DNA from: Paenibacillus senegalimassiliensis
Lineage (GTDB): Bacteria > Bacillota > Bacilli > Paenibacillales > Paenibacillaceae
DNA length: 64,000 bases
Reading direction: 5' to 3'
Assembly: GCF_001486585.1 (NCBI RefSeq)
Contig: NZ_LN909044.1
Location: forward strand, 310,001-374,000
Position numbers and translations under genes: made by a program. The notes beneath the pieces were generated by a model. The model did no database searches, had not been told where the DNA came from, and worked only from the letters and a program-made list of their open reading frames with translations. Shown here piece by piece: positions 10,599-19,901 of the stretch. Numbering within the stretch: the first letter of the stretch is position 1; the number at the start of each line of letters is the position of its first letter.

Positions 10599-11834
10599 TT
10601 AAGTTCGATAAGCCGCATTGATGCGGACATAGTCATACGTTAGGTCGCAGCCCCAGGCCGTGGCTGTACCGTTGCCGTGATGCAGATCAACGGAAATAAC
10701 TACCGTATCTCCTTGCAAGTAAGCCAAAGCTTGCTCTTCGTCAAAAGGAATTGGTCGTGATCCGGTCAGCACCACAATCTCGCCTAACCTGATATCCACC
10801 GTCTCCGGATTAACCGGCTGGCCTGCCCGGCCAACCGCCGCAATGATCCGGCCCCAGTTCGCGTCGGCTCCGAACACGGCCGATTTGACCAAGCTTGAGC
10901 CGACGACGGTCTTGGCAATGGCTTGAGCGGAGAAGTCACTAACGGCCCCGGTGACCGTTACCTCCACCAATCGTGTAGCCCCTTCGCCATCGCGGGCAAT
11001 CATCTGAGCCAGCGTCTGGCATACATGACGAAATGCGGCGGAGAAGGCATCCCAATCGGCGTGGGCCGGGGAAAGTTCGTCATTGCCCGCAAGCCCACTC
11101 GCCATAGTTAACAGCATGTCGTTAGTGCTCGTATCTCCATCCACGGTAATCATGTTGAAGGTGACATTTGTTGTTTGGCCGAGCAGTTCTTGCAATGACT
11201 GCGCGTTAATAGCCGCGTCGGTTGTCACGAATGCCAACATCGTCGCCATGTTCGGGTGTATCATGCCCGAGCCCTTGGCTGCTCCCGCAATCGTCACCTC
11301 ACGCCCGTTCACATCAAGCTTCACGCAGATCTCCTTCTTCACCAGGTCCGTGGTGAGAATGGCCTGACAGAACTGTTCTGCTCCCTCTGATTGGGCATCC
11401 AAAGCGGCAGGCAACCCGGTAATGCCTTCATACACGCGATCCATCGGCAATAGCTCCCCGATTACCCCCGTAGAAGCAACCGCCACCTCTTGCTCACCTA
11501 GCCCGAACGCCTTCGCAGCCGCAGCACGCATCGCATAGGCGTCTTCTTCCCCTTGCACTCCTGTGCAGGCATTGGCATTACCGCTATTCACGACTACGGC
11601 ACGCAACCGCTGTCCTCCACTCACAATGCTATCCCGCGTCACCTTAAGTGGTGCCGCCTGAAATACATTGGTTGTATATACTGCAGCCGCTACCGCAGGT
11701 ACCTCGCATACAATTGCACCAAGGTCATTACGTGAAGTTTTTTTCAACCCACAATGCAGTCCACCTGCACTAAATCCTTTCGGAGAGGTTACGCCCCCCG
11801 CCGACTCAACGCTAAATAACCGAACCACTCCCAT
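10599..11834 (-). CDS. argJ: Glutamate N-acetyltransferase / amino-acid acetyltransferase
   Basis: Transfers the acetyl group from N-acetylornithine to glutamate, giving ornithine in a cyclic pathway. The precursor cleaves itself before the catalytic threonine in HPNMATMLAF (ATM motif), producing alpha and beta chains. The 411-residue length and the KGSGMIHPN stretch are typical. Presence of argJ and argC without a separate argA or argE here fits the cyclic route. AAAGGAG 7 bases before the ATG fixes the start. Confidence 0.96.
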   Translation of the reverse strand: MGVVRLFSVESAGGVTSPKGFSAGGLHCGLKKTSRNDLGAIVCEVPAVAAAVYTTNVFQAAPLKVTRDSIVSGGQRLRAVVVNSGNANACTGVQGEEDAYAMRAAAAKAFGLGEQEVAVASTGVIGELLPMDRVYEGITGLPAALDAQSEGAEQFCQAILTTDLVKKEICVKLDVNGREVTIAGAAKGSGMIHPNMATMLAFVTTDAAINAQSLQELLGQTTNVTFNMITVDGDTSTNDMLLTMASGLAGNDELSPAHADWDAFSAAFRHVCQTLAQMIARDGEGATRLVEVTVTGAVSDFSAQAIAKTVVGSSLVKSAVFGADANWGRIIAAVGRAGQPVNPETVDIRLGEIVVLTGSRPIPFDEEQALAYLQGDTVVISVDLHHGNGTATAWGCDLTYDYVRINAAYRT

Positions 11835-11877
11835 TGCTGTTCTCCTTTCGCACTCGCTCCATGTATATTATATCCAC

Positions 11878-12930
11878 CTAAGGATATACAGGCGTTAATT
11901 GCAGGCCCGCCGCTTCATCCCAGCCCATCATGAGGTTCAGGTTCTGAATGGCCTGGCCCGCGGCACCCTTGACGATATTATCAATTACCGAAATGATTGT
12001 AAGACGTCCCGTACGCGAATCGGCGGCAAACCCGATGTCACAATAGTTGGAGCCGAATACTTCCTTAGTGGCTGGCCATTTACCGTTCTCCCGGATGCGT
12101 ACAAAGGGATGACCGGCATAATACTGACGGTACAGCCCAATCAGATCTTCCTCCGTGTAGGCCCCCTGTAGCTCCGCATACATCGTGCTCATGATCCCCC
12201 GCGTCATCGGGGCTAAATGGGTGGTAAACGTCACGGTCACCGGTTCGCCAGCAACCTGGGTCAGCACCTGCTCAATTTCCGGAATATGCTGATGTTTGTT
12301 CACTTTATACACTTTCATATTTTCATTGATTTCCGCATAATGCGTCGTCAAGTTAGCTCCTCGTCCCGCACCGGACACACCGGATTTGGCATCAATAATA
12401 ATACTTCGCCCCTTGATCCATCCTGCGCTCAGTGCTGGAATTAAGCCCAGCAGCGTAGCGGTCGGGTAGCAACCCGGATTAGAAATCAGGTTCTTGCCCC
12501 GAACGTCTTCGCCATAAATTTCGGCCAAGCCATAAACAGCCTCTTCCAGCAGTTCAGGTGCCGGTGCTTCATGCTTATACCAAGCCTCGTAAACCGCTCC
12601 GTCCTTAATACGGAAATCCCCGGAAAGGTCGATGACTTTGAGTCCTACTTCCAGCAGTTCAGGTACCAGCTTCCCGCTGACCCCCGATGGGGTTGCCGTA
12701 AACACAACATCTGCCTTCTCAGCAATCTCTTGCGGGTTCACGCCGTCCAAAGGCTGGACCACAATGTCCGAGAGATGAGGAAAGCTATCCGTCAAGCGTT
12801 CGCCCGCACTGGATGCGGATATTACAGAGGTAATCTCCACATGCGGATGTCCCCCTAAAAAACGAATCAGTTCCACGCCTCCATAGCCCGTAGAACCGAC
12901 GATTGCTACTCTTATCTTGTTTTCGTTCAA
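11878..12930 (-). CDS. argC: N-acetyl-gamma-glutamyl-phosphate reductase
   Basis: An NADPH-dependent reductase that makes N-acetylglutamate semialdehyde. A Rossmann start (VAIVGSTGYGGVEL) is followed by the catalytic cysteine in SNPGCYPTA; length is normal at 350 residues. A GTG at 12945 is also open, but it overlaps the likely ribosome site AGTGAGGT, so the TTG at 12930, 8 bases downstream, is the better start. It is the first gene of argCJBDFGH, about 90 bases from the predicted promoter. Confidence 0.94.
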   Translation of the reverse strand: MNENKIRVAIVGSTGYGGVELIRFLGGHPHVEITSVISASSAGERLTDSFPHLSDIVVQPLDGVNPQEIAEKADVVFTATPSGVSGKLVPELLEVGLKVIDLSGDFRIKDGAVYEAWYKHEAPAPELLEEAVYGLAEIYGEDVRGKNLISNPGCYPTATLLGLIPALSAGWIKGRSIIIDAKSGVSGAGRGANLTTHYAEINENMKVYKVNKHQHIPEIEQVLTQVAGEPVTVTFTTHLAPMTRGIMSTMYAELQGAYTEEDLIGLYRQYYAGHPFVRIRENGKWPATKEVFGSNYCDIGFAADSRTGRLTIISVIDNIVKGAAGQAIQNLNLMMGWDEAAGLQLTPVYP

Positions 12931-13021
12931 TCTGGCCAACCTCACTTTCTAGCAACTTGTTCACCACGCTTCTATGAAGCTATGAACAATCCATTTGTAT
13001 AATCCGTCATAAATATGTATT

Positions 13022-13050
13022 ATTATACGACTACACTTATATAAATACAA
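13022..13050 (-). promoter_or_regulatory. Promoter of the arg operon
   Basis: On the minus strand TTGTAT (13045-13050), a 17-bp spacer and TATAAT (13022-13027). The AT-rich stretch right after the -10, including ATACATATTTATGAC, is where an ArgR/AhrC operator would be expected. I cannot score that operator by eye. Confidence 0.75.
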
Positions 13051-13127
13051 CCGCTTGAGCAAAAAATTACACGACTGTGTCAGGCTTTGCCTCTCGCCCC
13101 ACCTTGCTATCTTAACTATAAGATGAT

Positions 13128-13295
13128 GTTCAAAAAGTTGTCTTTCCAAGACGACGCTGTTCAAGGAATGGATTCGACATCGAATCTTGAATTCAACCGG
13201 GCCTTCCGGTGCTCACGTACCCACTACGTACGCTCCACTCCTCAGTCCCTAGCTTCATCCAACCTTCTCGGTCCTGGAAACCCGACTTTTTGAAC
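13128..13295. repeat. MITE-like dispersed repeat, about 168 bp
   Basis: The element is bounded by inverted ends GTTCAAAAAGT (13128-13138) and ACTTTTTGAAC (13285-13295) and has no coding frame of note. A shorter relative of its right end lies at 16322-16346 beside prfB (GGTGCTGAAAACC followed by TTTTGAAC). I recall similar intergenic sequences in Paenibacillus genomes but cannot confirm this here. The flanks hold further weak inverted sequences (CTTAACTATAAG and ACTATAAG). Confidence 0.7.
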
Positions 13296-13362
13296 TTACA
13301 CTATAAGCCTGACTTACAGTATAGTTAATGAAGAATCACCATCATGAAGGAGGAATTAATTC

Positions 13363-14070
13363 ATGACTTTAACCAACAGGACGGTTGCCTTTATCTATGC
13401 TCACCCGGATGATGAGACCTTCGGATGTTCCTATCTAATTCGGCAAATCGCCGATGAAGGCGGGCGCCCCATACTGCTGACAACCACGCGTGGTGATGCT
13501 GGTAAGACAGGACATTTAGACCCTATGAACGAGGATGAGCTAGCCACCCTAAGAGAGTTTGAATTGGAGAAAGCCGTGGGCATCCTGGGTATTTCTACTG
13601 CCGAGCAACTGGGAATGAAGGATGGCAAGCTGGATGAGGTAGATGCTGACTTGTTACGGGAGAAGATTGCCGATTTTTTGCGTGAGCATCAGGCCGATAT
13701 TGTCGTGACCTTTCCAGAGGATGGCATTTCGGGACACCGGGACCATATCGTCCTTCACCATGTGGTTAAGGACATTGTCACGAGTGGCCAAGCCCCCTCC
13801 GTGCAAAAATTGTACTACAACCTATTTGCTCCCCTGGCTTCAGAGCGCCCCGGCGTACTGCGCATTGAGGGTCGTCATCGGTGGGAGATCAAACGTCAGG
13901 CGCTGGAAGCTCACGAATCGCAAGTGTTCAGCGTAGAACGGGTATTCGGCAAGCTGGGACCCGAGGTTCCACCGGATCATCATCATGAGTTCTTCGAGCT
14001 TGCCTGGGAGCGTGGCAACTCGTATCCGCAGAAAACGGAGCGTTCCATCTACGATGATTTGATCGTTTAG
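13363..14070 (+). CDS. bshB2: PIG-L family deacetylase, BshB2-like
   Basis: A 235-residue zinc-dependent N-deacetylase of the LmbE/PIG-L family. The metal site is in AHPDDE (residues 14-19) and a second motif GHRDH lies about 100 residues later. Bacillithiol-making Bacilli have two such enzymes, BshB1 and BshB2, that remove acetyl from GlcNAc-malate. The length, N-terminus and high charge resemble the BshB2/YojG branch, but other sugar deacetylases share the motifs. AAGGAGG 9 bases before the ATG supports the start. It is a single gene that ends at a bidirectional terminator. Confidence 0.8.
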   Translation: MTLTNRTVAFIYAHPDDETFGCSYLIRQIADEGGRPILLTTTRGDAGKTGHLDPMNEDELATLREFELEKAVGILGISTAEQLGMKDGKLDEVDADLLREKIADFLREHQADIVVTFPEDGISGHRDHIVLHHVVKDIVTSGQAPSVQKLYYNLFAPLASERPGVLRIEGRHRWEIKRQALEAHESQVFSVERVFGKLGPEVPPDHHHEFFELAWERGNSYPQKTERSIYDDLIV

Positions 14071-14145
14071 AGTTGTAACGAACCTGAGCGAGCCTGCGGC
14101 TGGTATGGCGCCATACTTATTTAGGATAGTGGCGTTTATGCAAAA

Positions 14146-14196
14146 AAACTCCTCTATCTCGCGAGCAGACAAGCTCTCGCTGAGATAGAGGAGTTT
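14146..14196. terminator. Bidirectional terminator
   Basis: A 15-bp perfect stem (14146-14160 with 14182-14196) encloses a second small stem GCGAG/CTCGC. A-runs lie before it and TTTCTTTT after it. It separates the converging bshB2-like and yitT-like genes. Confidence 0.88.
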
Positions 14197-14199
14197 CTT

Positions 14200-15084
14200 T
14201 TACTCACGTTTGAAGCCCTCGCCGAGTACCTCATGAGCATTGGTGATGATGACGAAGGCGGTCGGGTCCAGACTCTGCACCAGCGTCTTTAGCCGCGTTA
14301 CCTCACTCTGACCAACAACGACCATCAGTACCGTGCGATCATCCCCGGTATAGCCACCCCGCCCATCCAGCTTGGTCAAGCCCCGGTCCAACTGAGAGAG
14401 CACAGCTTGGGAAATATCCTCGGTCCGCTCTGCAATGATGTAGGCTACCTTGGTATAGTTGAAGCCAAGCTCGATGAAGTCGATCATTTTCCCTGTAATG
14501 TATAGACCGATCAGAGCGTACAGCGCCTTCTCCGGCGATAGCAGGAAGCCTGCCATCGTAATGACGATCCCATCCATGAGCACTACGCACATCGATAAGC
14601 TCAAGCCACTGTATTTCTGGATAATTTGCGCCAGGGTGGATAAGCCCCCGGTTGAGCCCCGCCCCCGAAAGACAATACCCAATCCAAAGCCAACCCCGAT
14701 TCCACCGTACAGCGAAGCCAGCAAAGGGTCTGTTGTCGGTAGGGGGATATCCTTGGTCAAAAATACAAACAACGGCAAAATGACCGTTCCCAGCAGGGAG
14801 CGAATCGAATAATCACGTCCCAGCAGCAGAAATCCTGCTACGAATAACGGAATATTTAACGCCCATTGGGTGTAGGCCGGTTCAATCCCAAAAATAGATT
14901 GTACGATAATGGAAAGCCCGGACACCCCTCCGGAGGCAATATCATTGGGCACCAGGAACAGGTTGAAGGCCAGCGCCGTAATCAGGGACCCTGCAATGAT
15001 CATGATTGTATCTAATGTATGCCTGACCGGGCCTGTCACCGGAAAATATTGTTGAAGTCTACGTCTGCGAACCTTGGGTGGCAC
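14200..15084 (-). CDS. YitT family membrane protein
   Basis: A 294-residue protein with five to six membrane helices (DUF161-type region, residues about 25-190), recognisable from PNDIASGGVSGLSII and RGRGSTGGLSTLAQI. A C-terminal DUF2179 domain (about 205-285) follows. The biological role of the family is unknown. The frame extends to 15144, but GTG at 15084 has AAAGGAGG 7 bases upstream, which is decisive. The two terminators around it indicate a monocistronic unit. Confidence 0.88.
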   Translation of the reverse strand: MPPKVRRRRLQQYFPVTGPVRHTLDTIMIIAGSLITALAFNLFLVPNDIASGGVSGLSIIVQSIFGIEPAYTQWALNIPLFVAGFLLLGRDYSIRSLLGTVILPLFVFLTKDIPLPTTDPLLASLYGGIGVGFGLGIVFRGRGSTGGLSTLAQIIQKYSGLSLSMCVVLMDGIVITMAGFLLSPEKALYALIGLYITGKMIDFIELGFNYTKVAYIIAERTEDISQAVLSQLDRGLTKLDGRGGYTGDDRTVLMVVVGQSEVTRLKTLVQSLDPTAFVIITNAHEVLGEGFKRE

Positions 15085-15112
15085 TAGGGCTCCTCCTTTA
15101 ATAAAATCACGA

Positions 15113-15155
15113 CAAAACCCACCCGGGACAACAGCCTCAGCCAAGGTGGGTTTTG
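15113..15155 (-). terminator. prfB terminator
   Basis: CAAAACCCACC and GGTGGGTTTTG (15113-15123 and 15145-15155) form an 11-bp stem 28 bp past the prfB stop. It is T-rich on both sides and overlaps the leader of the yitT-like gene. Confidence 0.8.
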
Positions 15156-15182
15156 CTCCTGATCGACGGGATGTCCGTCTGT

Positions 15183-16293
15183 CTAGCTTTCTGTCCGAAT
15201 TTGACTACGCAGATATCCGTCAATGAAGGCATCCAGATCCCCATCCATCACGGCACCTACATTACCGGTCTCCACAGAAGTTCGGTGATCCTTCACCATG
15301 CTGTAAGGATGGAACACATAGGAGCGAATTTGGCTACCCCAGGCAATGTCGGATTGCTCACCGCGGATTTCGTCCAACTGCTTCTGTTGCTCTTCGATCT
15401 TGCGCTCGTACAGCTTGGAACGAAGCATGGTCATCGACCGTTCCCGGTTCTTGATCTGGGAGCGCTCGTTCTGACACGTCACCACGATACCGGTAGGAAT
15501 ATGCGTAATCCGCACAGCCGAGTCGGTCGTGTTAATATGCTGACCACCTGCGCCGCTGGCGCGGTACGTATCAATCTTCAAGTCCTCGGTACGAATATCT
15601 ACTTCGACATCATCGCTGATCTCCGGCACGACATCGCAGGAGACAAACGAGGTGTGTCGCCGTCCTGATGCATCAAAGGGGGAAATCCGTACCAGCCGAT
15701 GAACCCCTTTCTCCGTCTTCAGGTACCCATAGGCGTTGTATCCCTTGATCAACAGCGTAACACTCTTAATTCCCGCCTCATCACCTGGCAGATAGTCCAG
15801 CGTTTCCACCTTGAAGCCACGCTTCTCAGCCCACCGGGTATACATGCGCAGCAGCATTTGGCCCCAATCCTGGGACTCCGTGCCTCCCGCGCCGGGATGC
15901 AGTTCCAGAATGGCATTCATTTTATCGTAAGGCTGATTCAACAGCAGTTGCAGTTCAAAATCCTCAAGCTTCTTCACCAGCCCGGCAACTGAACCGCCAA
16001 TCTCCTCGGCTAACGCTTCGTCGCCTTCCTCTTCGGCCAGTTCAATCATCATTTCCAGCTCGTCGTATTCATTCTGCAAGGCTGTGTACTGGTCCACCGA
16101 CGATTTGACCCCGTTCATTTCCGCAATCAGGGCCTGGGCTTTGTCGTTATCGTCCCAAAAGTCGGGAGCCGCCATTTTCTCCTCATAGTTAGCGATCATC
16201 TCTTGCTTAAGATCTAAGTCAAAGAGACCCCCTAAGGTTTGATAATTTCTTGGCTACTTCACGCATGTCGTGCTTGATGTTAGGATCGATCAT
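15183..16293 (-). CDS. prfB: Peptide chain release factor 2 (programmed +1 frameshift)
   Basis: RF2 ends translation at UGA and UAA. The gene is in two frames. An ATG at 16293 opens 24 codons ending at an in-frame TGA (16219-16221), and reading shifts +1 at CTT-TGA-C to continue to 15183, giving 369 residues. The later part has the codon-recognition SPF motif (ISPFDASGR) and the peptidyl-hydrolysis GGQ loop ([10 protein letters not shown]). A caller that ignores the shift would start at 16199 and lose the first 31 residues. It is followed by its own terminator. Confidence 0.96.
16219..16233 (-). promoter_or_regulatory. RF2 autoregulatory frameshift site
   Basis: An internal Shine-Dalgarno-like AGGGGG (16228-16233), three bases, then the slippery CTT TGA C. 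This is the classic arrangement by which low RF2 stalls the ribosome at UGA and favours the shift that makes more RF2. Confidence 0.96.
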
Positions 16294-16321
16294 ATACTAT
16301 CACCCTTCTTTAGTAAGGTTT

Positions 16322-16346
16322 GGTGCTGAAAACCTGACTTTTGAAC
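16322..16346. repeat. Partial copy of the 13.1-kb repeat
   Basis: About 25 bp closely related to the right end of the element at 13128-13295, upstream of prfB. The rest of the 158-bp prfB-secA gap is AT-rich and shows nothing else. Confidence 0.55.
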
Positions 16347-16451
16347 ATACATTTTAAATTAATTTCATTTGTTCTTTACGGGCAAAAACGGGCGATCCAA
16401 GGAAATCCTTGAATCCCCCGCCTCTCCCTGGCCTACTAGCTGAGCATAATG

Positions 16452-18959
16452 CTAAGCGTTCTGGCCGTGGCAATGCTTGTATTTCTTCCCGCTACCACAT
16501 GGGCACAGGTCGTTGCGTCCGATTTGGTCGCCGCGTTTGACAGGGCGTTTCTCGGCTGGCTCGCCACTGGTAGAGATTTTATCTTCGTCCACCACTGCTT
16601 GGCGCTCCTGGTTCGTTTCGACTTGAGCTTTCATAATATATGTGGCAACTTCCTCTTGGATGCTGGCAACCATGTTGTTAAACATTTCATAACCTTCGAA
16701 TTGGTATTCACGCAGCGGATCGGTTCCGCCGTAAGCCCGCAAGTGAATCCCTTGACGCAGTTGGTCCATAGCATCGATGTGGTCCATCCATTTGCTATCT
16801 ACAGCCCGCAAAGCGATAACTTTCTCGAACTCACGCACCATTTCCGGTCCAATCGCTTCTTCACGCGTATCATATTTGGTCATGACACGATTAAAGATGA
16901 ATTCCACCATGTCGGCAGGCTCTTTACCCCACAGGTCGTCCTTCGTGATTGCACCTTCGTCCAGCAGCTTGGTGTTGATGTATTCAGCAACATCCTGCAG
17001 CTCCCAGTTCTCCGGCAACTCATCCGCGGTGTGAGCTTCAACTACCCGCTCAATAACCGGCTTGATCATATCGATGATAATTTGCTTGATATTTTCAGAT
17101 TCCAATAATTCGCGACGTTGTTTGTAGATAATCTCCCGCTGTTGGTTCATCACATCGTCATATTGCAATACGACTTTCCGGAGATCGAAGTTATTACCTT
17201 CAACCCGTTTCTGAGCAGATTCAATAGCACGGGTGATCATCTTGCTCTCAATCGGCTGATCCTCATCAAAGCCAAGACGCTCCATCATGCCCATCACGTT
17301 ATCTGCACCAAAACGCTTCATTAATTCATCGCCTAGCGACAGATAGAACTGGGTAGAACCCGGGTCCCCTTGACGACCAGCACGACCACGCAACTGGTTA
17401 TCGATCCGCCGTGATTCATGGCGTTCTGTACCAATAATATGCAGACCACCCAAAGAGGATACACCATCGCCAAGCAAAATGTCAGTACCACGACCCGCCA
17501 TATTAGTGGCGATAGTCACAGCCCCTGGCTCACCCGCACGAGAAATGATCTCAGCTTCTTCCGCGTGGTATTTCGCGTTGAGCACTTTATGCGGCACGCC
17601 CTTGCGCTTCAGCATTTCCGCTACTAGCTCAGAGTTCTCAATGGAAATGGTACCCACCAGGACCGGTTGATTGTTCTTATGCCGCTTGACGATTTCTTCG
17701 ACAACGGCTCTGAATTTGCCCTCAACACTCTTGTAAACGACATCCGCCATATCAGCACGTTGATTAGGACGGTTGGTTGGAACCTGCAATACTTCCAAGC
17801 CATAAATTTTCTTAAACTCTTCTTCCTCTGTCTTCGCCGTACCGGTCATCCCGGCCAGCTTGCGATACATCCGGAAGTAGTTCTGGAACGTAATCGTTGC
17901 CAGTGTCATGCTCTCATTTTGAACCTCAATGCCTTCCTTGGCTTCGATCGCCTGATGCAATCCGTCGCTATATCGACGGCCCGCCATCAAACGGCCCGTA
18001 AATTCATCAACGATCATAACCTCGTCATCAGTTACGACATAGTCAACATCCCGACGCATAATGACGTTCGCCTTGAGCGCTTGGACTACGTGGTGATTGA
18101 GTGTTACATGCTTATGATCATATAAGTTATCGATGCCGAAAGCACGTTCCGCTTTGGCGACCCCTTTTTCGGTCAGCGATACGGCTTTGACTTTAATATC
18201 TACAGTGAAGTCCTCTTCCGCTGTCAATTGCTTAACAAAACGGTCCGCAGCATAATACAACTGGGTTGACTTCTGTGCTTGCCCGGAAATAATCAGTGGC
18301 GTCCGCGCCTCATCAATGAGAATGGAGTCCACTTCGTCAATGATACAGAAATAAAGTGGCCGCTGTACCATCTGTTCCTTATAAAGCACCATATTATCGC
18401 GCAGGTAATCAAACCCGAATTCGTTATTCGTACCATACGTAATATCGCAAGCATAAGCCTCTTGCTTGTCTTCATGCTCCATGCCGTTCAGGTTAACTCC
18501 AACCGTCATGCCGAGAAAGTTATAAATCTGGCCCATCTGCTCGCTGTCGCGTTGTGCCAAATAATCATTGACGGTAACGACGTGAACGCCTTTACCCAAG
18601 AGCGCATTCAAATAAACCGGGAGGGTTCCGACCAATGTTTTCCCTTCACCGGTTTTCATCTCGGCAATACGTCCTTCATGCAAGGCCATACCCCCGACTA
18701 ATTGCACGTCGAAATGACGCATACTCAGCGTTCTCTTAGAGGCTTCTCTTACCGTGGCAAATGCCTCGGGTAGCAGTTCTTCTAATGTTTCTCCCTTTTC
18801 GACTCTTTCCCGAAATTCCACGGTTTTGGCTTTCAGTTGCTCGTCCGAAAGTGCCTCGAATTGCGGCTCTAGTGAGTTAATATAATCTACCGTCTTCATC
18901 AGACGTTTGACATCACGCTCGTTCGTGTCGCCAAAGATTTTCTTTACTAATCCCAGCAT
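16452..18959 (-). CDS. secA: Preprotein translocase ATPase SecA
   Basis: The motor that pushes unfolded precursors through SecYEG. The 835-residue protein starts [10 protein letters not shown] and has Walker A MKTGEGKT near residue 100, the [12 protein letters not shown] motor motif, a preprotein cross-linking domain, and the helicase-like second motor domain ([11 protein letters not shown]). It ends in a zinc-binding [14 protein letters not shown] tail that contacts SecB or lipids. It is the housekeeping SecA1 by length and tail. A weak promoter (TTGCGG, 17 bp, TACAAT) and the hpf terminator precede it. Confidence 0.98.
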   Translation of the reverse strand: MLGLVKKIFGDTNERDVKRLMKTVDYINSLEPQFEALSDEQLKAKTVEFRERVEKGETLEELLPEAFATVREASKRTLSMRHFDVQLVGGMALHEGRIAEMKTGEGKTLVGTLPVYLNALLGKGVHVVTVNDYLAQRDSEQMGQIYNFLGMTVGVNLNGMEHEDKQEAYACDITYGTNNEFGFDYLRDNMVLYKEQMVQRPLYFCIIDEVDSILIDEARTPLIISGQAQKSTQLYYAADRFVKQLTAEEDFTVDIKVKAVSLTEKGVAKAERAFGIDNLYDHKHVTLNHHVVQALKANVIMRRDVDYVVTDDEVMIVDEFTGRLMAGRRYSDGLHQAIEAKEGIEVQNESMTLATITFQNYFRMYRKLAGMTGTAKTEEEEFKKIYGLEVLQVPTNRPNQRADMADVVYKSVEGKFRAVVEEIVKRHKNNQPVLVGTISIENSELVAEMLKRKGVPHKVLNAKYHAEEAEIISRAGEPGAVTIATNMAGRGTDILLGDGVSSLGGLHIIGTERHESRRIDNQLRGRAGRQGDPGSTQFYLSLGDELMKRFGADNVMGMMERLGFDEDQPIESKMITRAIESAQKRVEGNNFDLRKVVLQYDDVMNQQREIIYKQRRELLESENIKQIIIDMIKPVIERVVEAHTADELPENWELQDVAEYINTKLLDEGAITKDDLWGKEPADMVEFIFNRVMTKYDTREEAIGPEMVREFEKVIALRAVDSKWMDHIDAMDQLRQGIHLRAYGGTDPLREYQFEGYEMFNNMVASIQEEVATYIMKAQVETNQERQAVVDEDKISTSGEPAEKRPVKRGDQIGRNDLCPCGSGKKYKHCHGQNA

Positions 18960-18998
18960 GGTTTACCCCTTTCACGCATAAACAGATGATTTGCCTAA

Positions 18999-19027
18999 AT
19001 TGTAACAGTTTGCAGGACATGCCGCAA
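18999..19027 (-). promoter_or_regulatory. Possible secA promoter
   Basis: TTGCGG (19022-19027), a 17-bp spacer and TACAAT (18999-19004) on the minus strand, about 40 bases before the secA start codon. The -35 is poor. Confidence 0.45.
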
Positions 19028-19078
19028 CACGCTCTATCACGTCTCTACCACGTTAAAGCGACTTTGTATACGAATAAA

Positions 19079-19106
19079 GAGCCTTATCCGCGGGCGGATA
19101 AGGCTC
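19079..19106 (-). terminator. hpf terminator
   Basis: A 12-bp perfect stem GAGCCTTATCCG/CGGATAAGGCTC with a 4-base loop. On the minus strand it is followed by TCTTTATT. It lies 75 bp past hpf. Confidence 0.8.
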
Positions 19107-19180
19107 GTTTCATTTACGTTGTAGCTCACAGGAATTACCACCTGTACTACCAAACGTTGAATTTGAAACGAAAATGCCGT

Positions 19181-19732
19181 TTAGTCTTGCTCGATCAAGC
19201 CATATTTGCCGTCATCTCGTTTATATACTACACTGACATCCTTGGTATCGATGTTGGAGAAGACATAAAAGTTATGTCCTACCATGTTCATTTGCAAAAT
19301 GGCTTCCTCCACATCCATCGGCTTCATAATGAAGCGCTTGGTGCGAACAACTTCAAGTTCATCATCGCTCTCTTCTACAGCGACAGCGCCGTTAGCCTGA
19401 CCTTCTGCGAACAAAACGTCCTTCGCGCCTCGTTGGCGAAGCTTACGGTTAATCTTCGTCTTGTGCTTGCGTATCTGACGTTCCAGCTTGTCCACAACCG
19501 CATCAATGGAAGCGTACATATCATCGCTACGGTCCTCCGCACGAAGCACTACGCCCGTTAAAGGGATGGTTACCTCAACCGCGTGCAGGCCTCGAACTAC
19601 GCTTAAGGTTACTGTACCGTCAGAGTTGGGGGGTGCATCAAAGTACTTGTCAAGCCGGCTGAGCTTCTTGTCTACGTAGTCACGCAAGGCCTCAGTCACT
19701 TCAATCTGCTGTCCACGAATACTAAAATTCAT
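19181..19732 (-). CDS. hpf: Ribosome hibernation promoting factor, long form
   Basis: A 183-residue long-form HPF that joins two 70S ribosomes into inactive 100S dimers in stationary phase. The N-terminal beta-alpha-beta domain (about 1-100) sits in the tRNA/mRNA channel and an acidic linker spans about 110-127. The C-terminal dimerisation domain (KRFIMKPMDVEEAILQMN, about 130-183) is present, as in most Bacilli. AGGAGGAG before the ATG and an upstream vegetative promoter support the start. Confidence 0.96.
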   Translation of the reverse strand: MNFSIRGQQIEVTEALRDYVDKKLSRLDKYFDAPPNSDGTVTLSVVRGLHAVEVTIPLTGVVLRAEDRSDDMYASIDAVVDKLERQIRKHKTKINRKLRQRGAKDVLFAEGQANGAVAVEESDDELEVVRTKRFIMKPMDVEEAILQMNMVGHNFYVFSNIDTKDVSVVYKRDDGKYGLIEQD

Positions 19733-19761
19733 TGGGCACTCCTCCTTTGCTTTGCACCTTC

Positions 19762-19790
19762 ATTATAACACGGTGTAAAGCCAAAGTAAA
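19762..19790 (-). promoter_or_regulatory. hpf promoter
   Basis: On the minus strand TTTACT (19785-19790), a 17-bp spacer and a perfect TATAAT (19762-19767), about 30 bases before the hpf start. Confidence 0.7.
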
Positions 19791-19901
19791 AAGTGTTAGC
19801 GGTTCGTAAATTCTCCCTTGCCGTTTATTAATTCAGTGCTTGCACGGTAGGCGGAGACTCGATTTCTATCAATAATAAATTCGGCCCTTTTACATCCTGC
19901 T

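Noticed and set aside
4703..12930. Many long open frames on the plus strand opposite the arg genes.
   Set aside because: They mirror high-quality enzyme genes on the other strand, lack ribosome sites and have no recognisable domains.
13128..13295. A short plus-strand frame through the MITE-like repeat.
   Set aside because: The frame is a by-product of the repeat sequence with no ribosome site; the inverted ends explain the region better.
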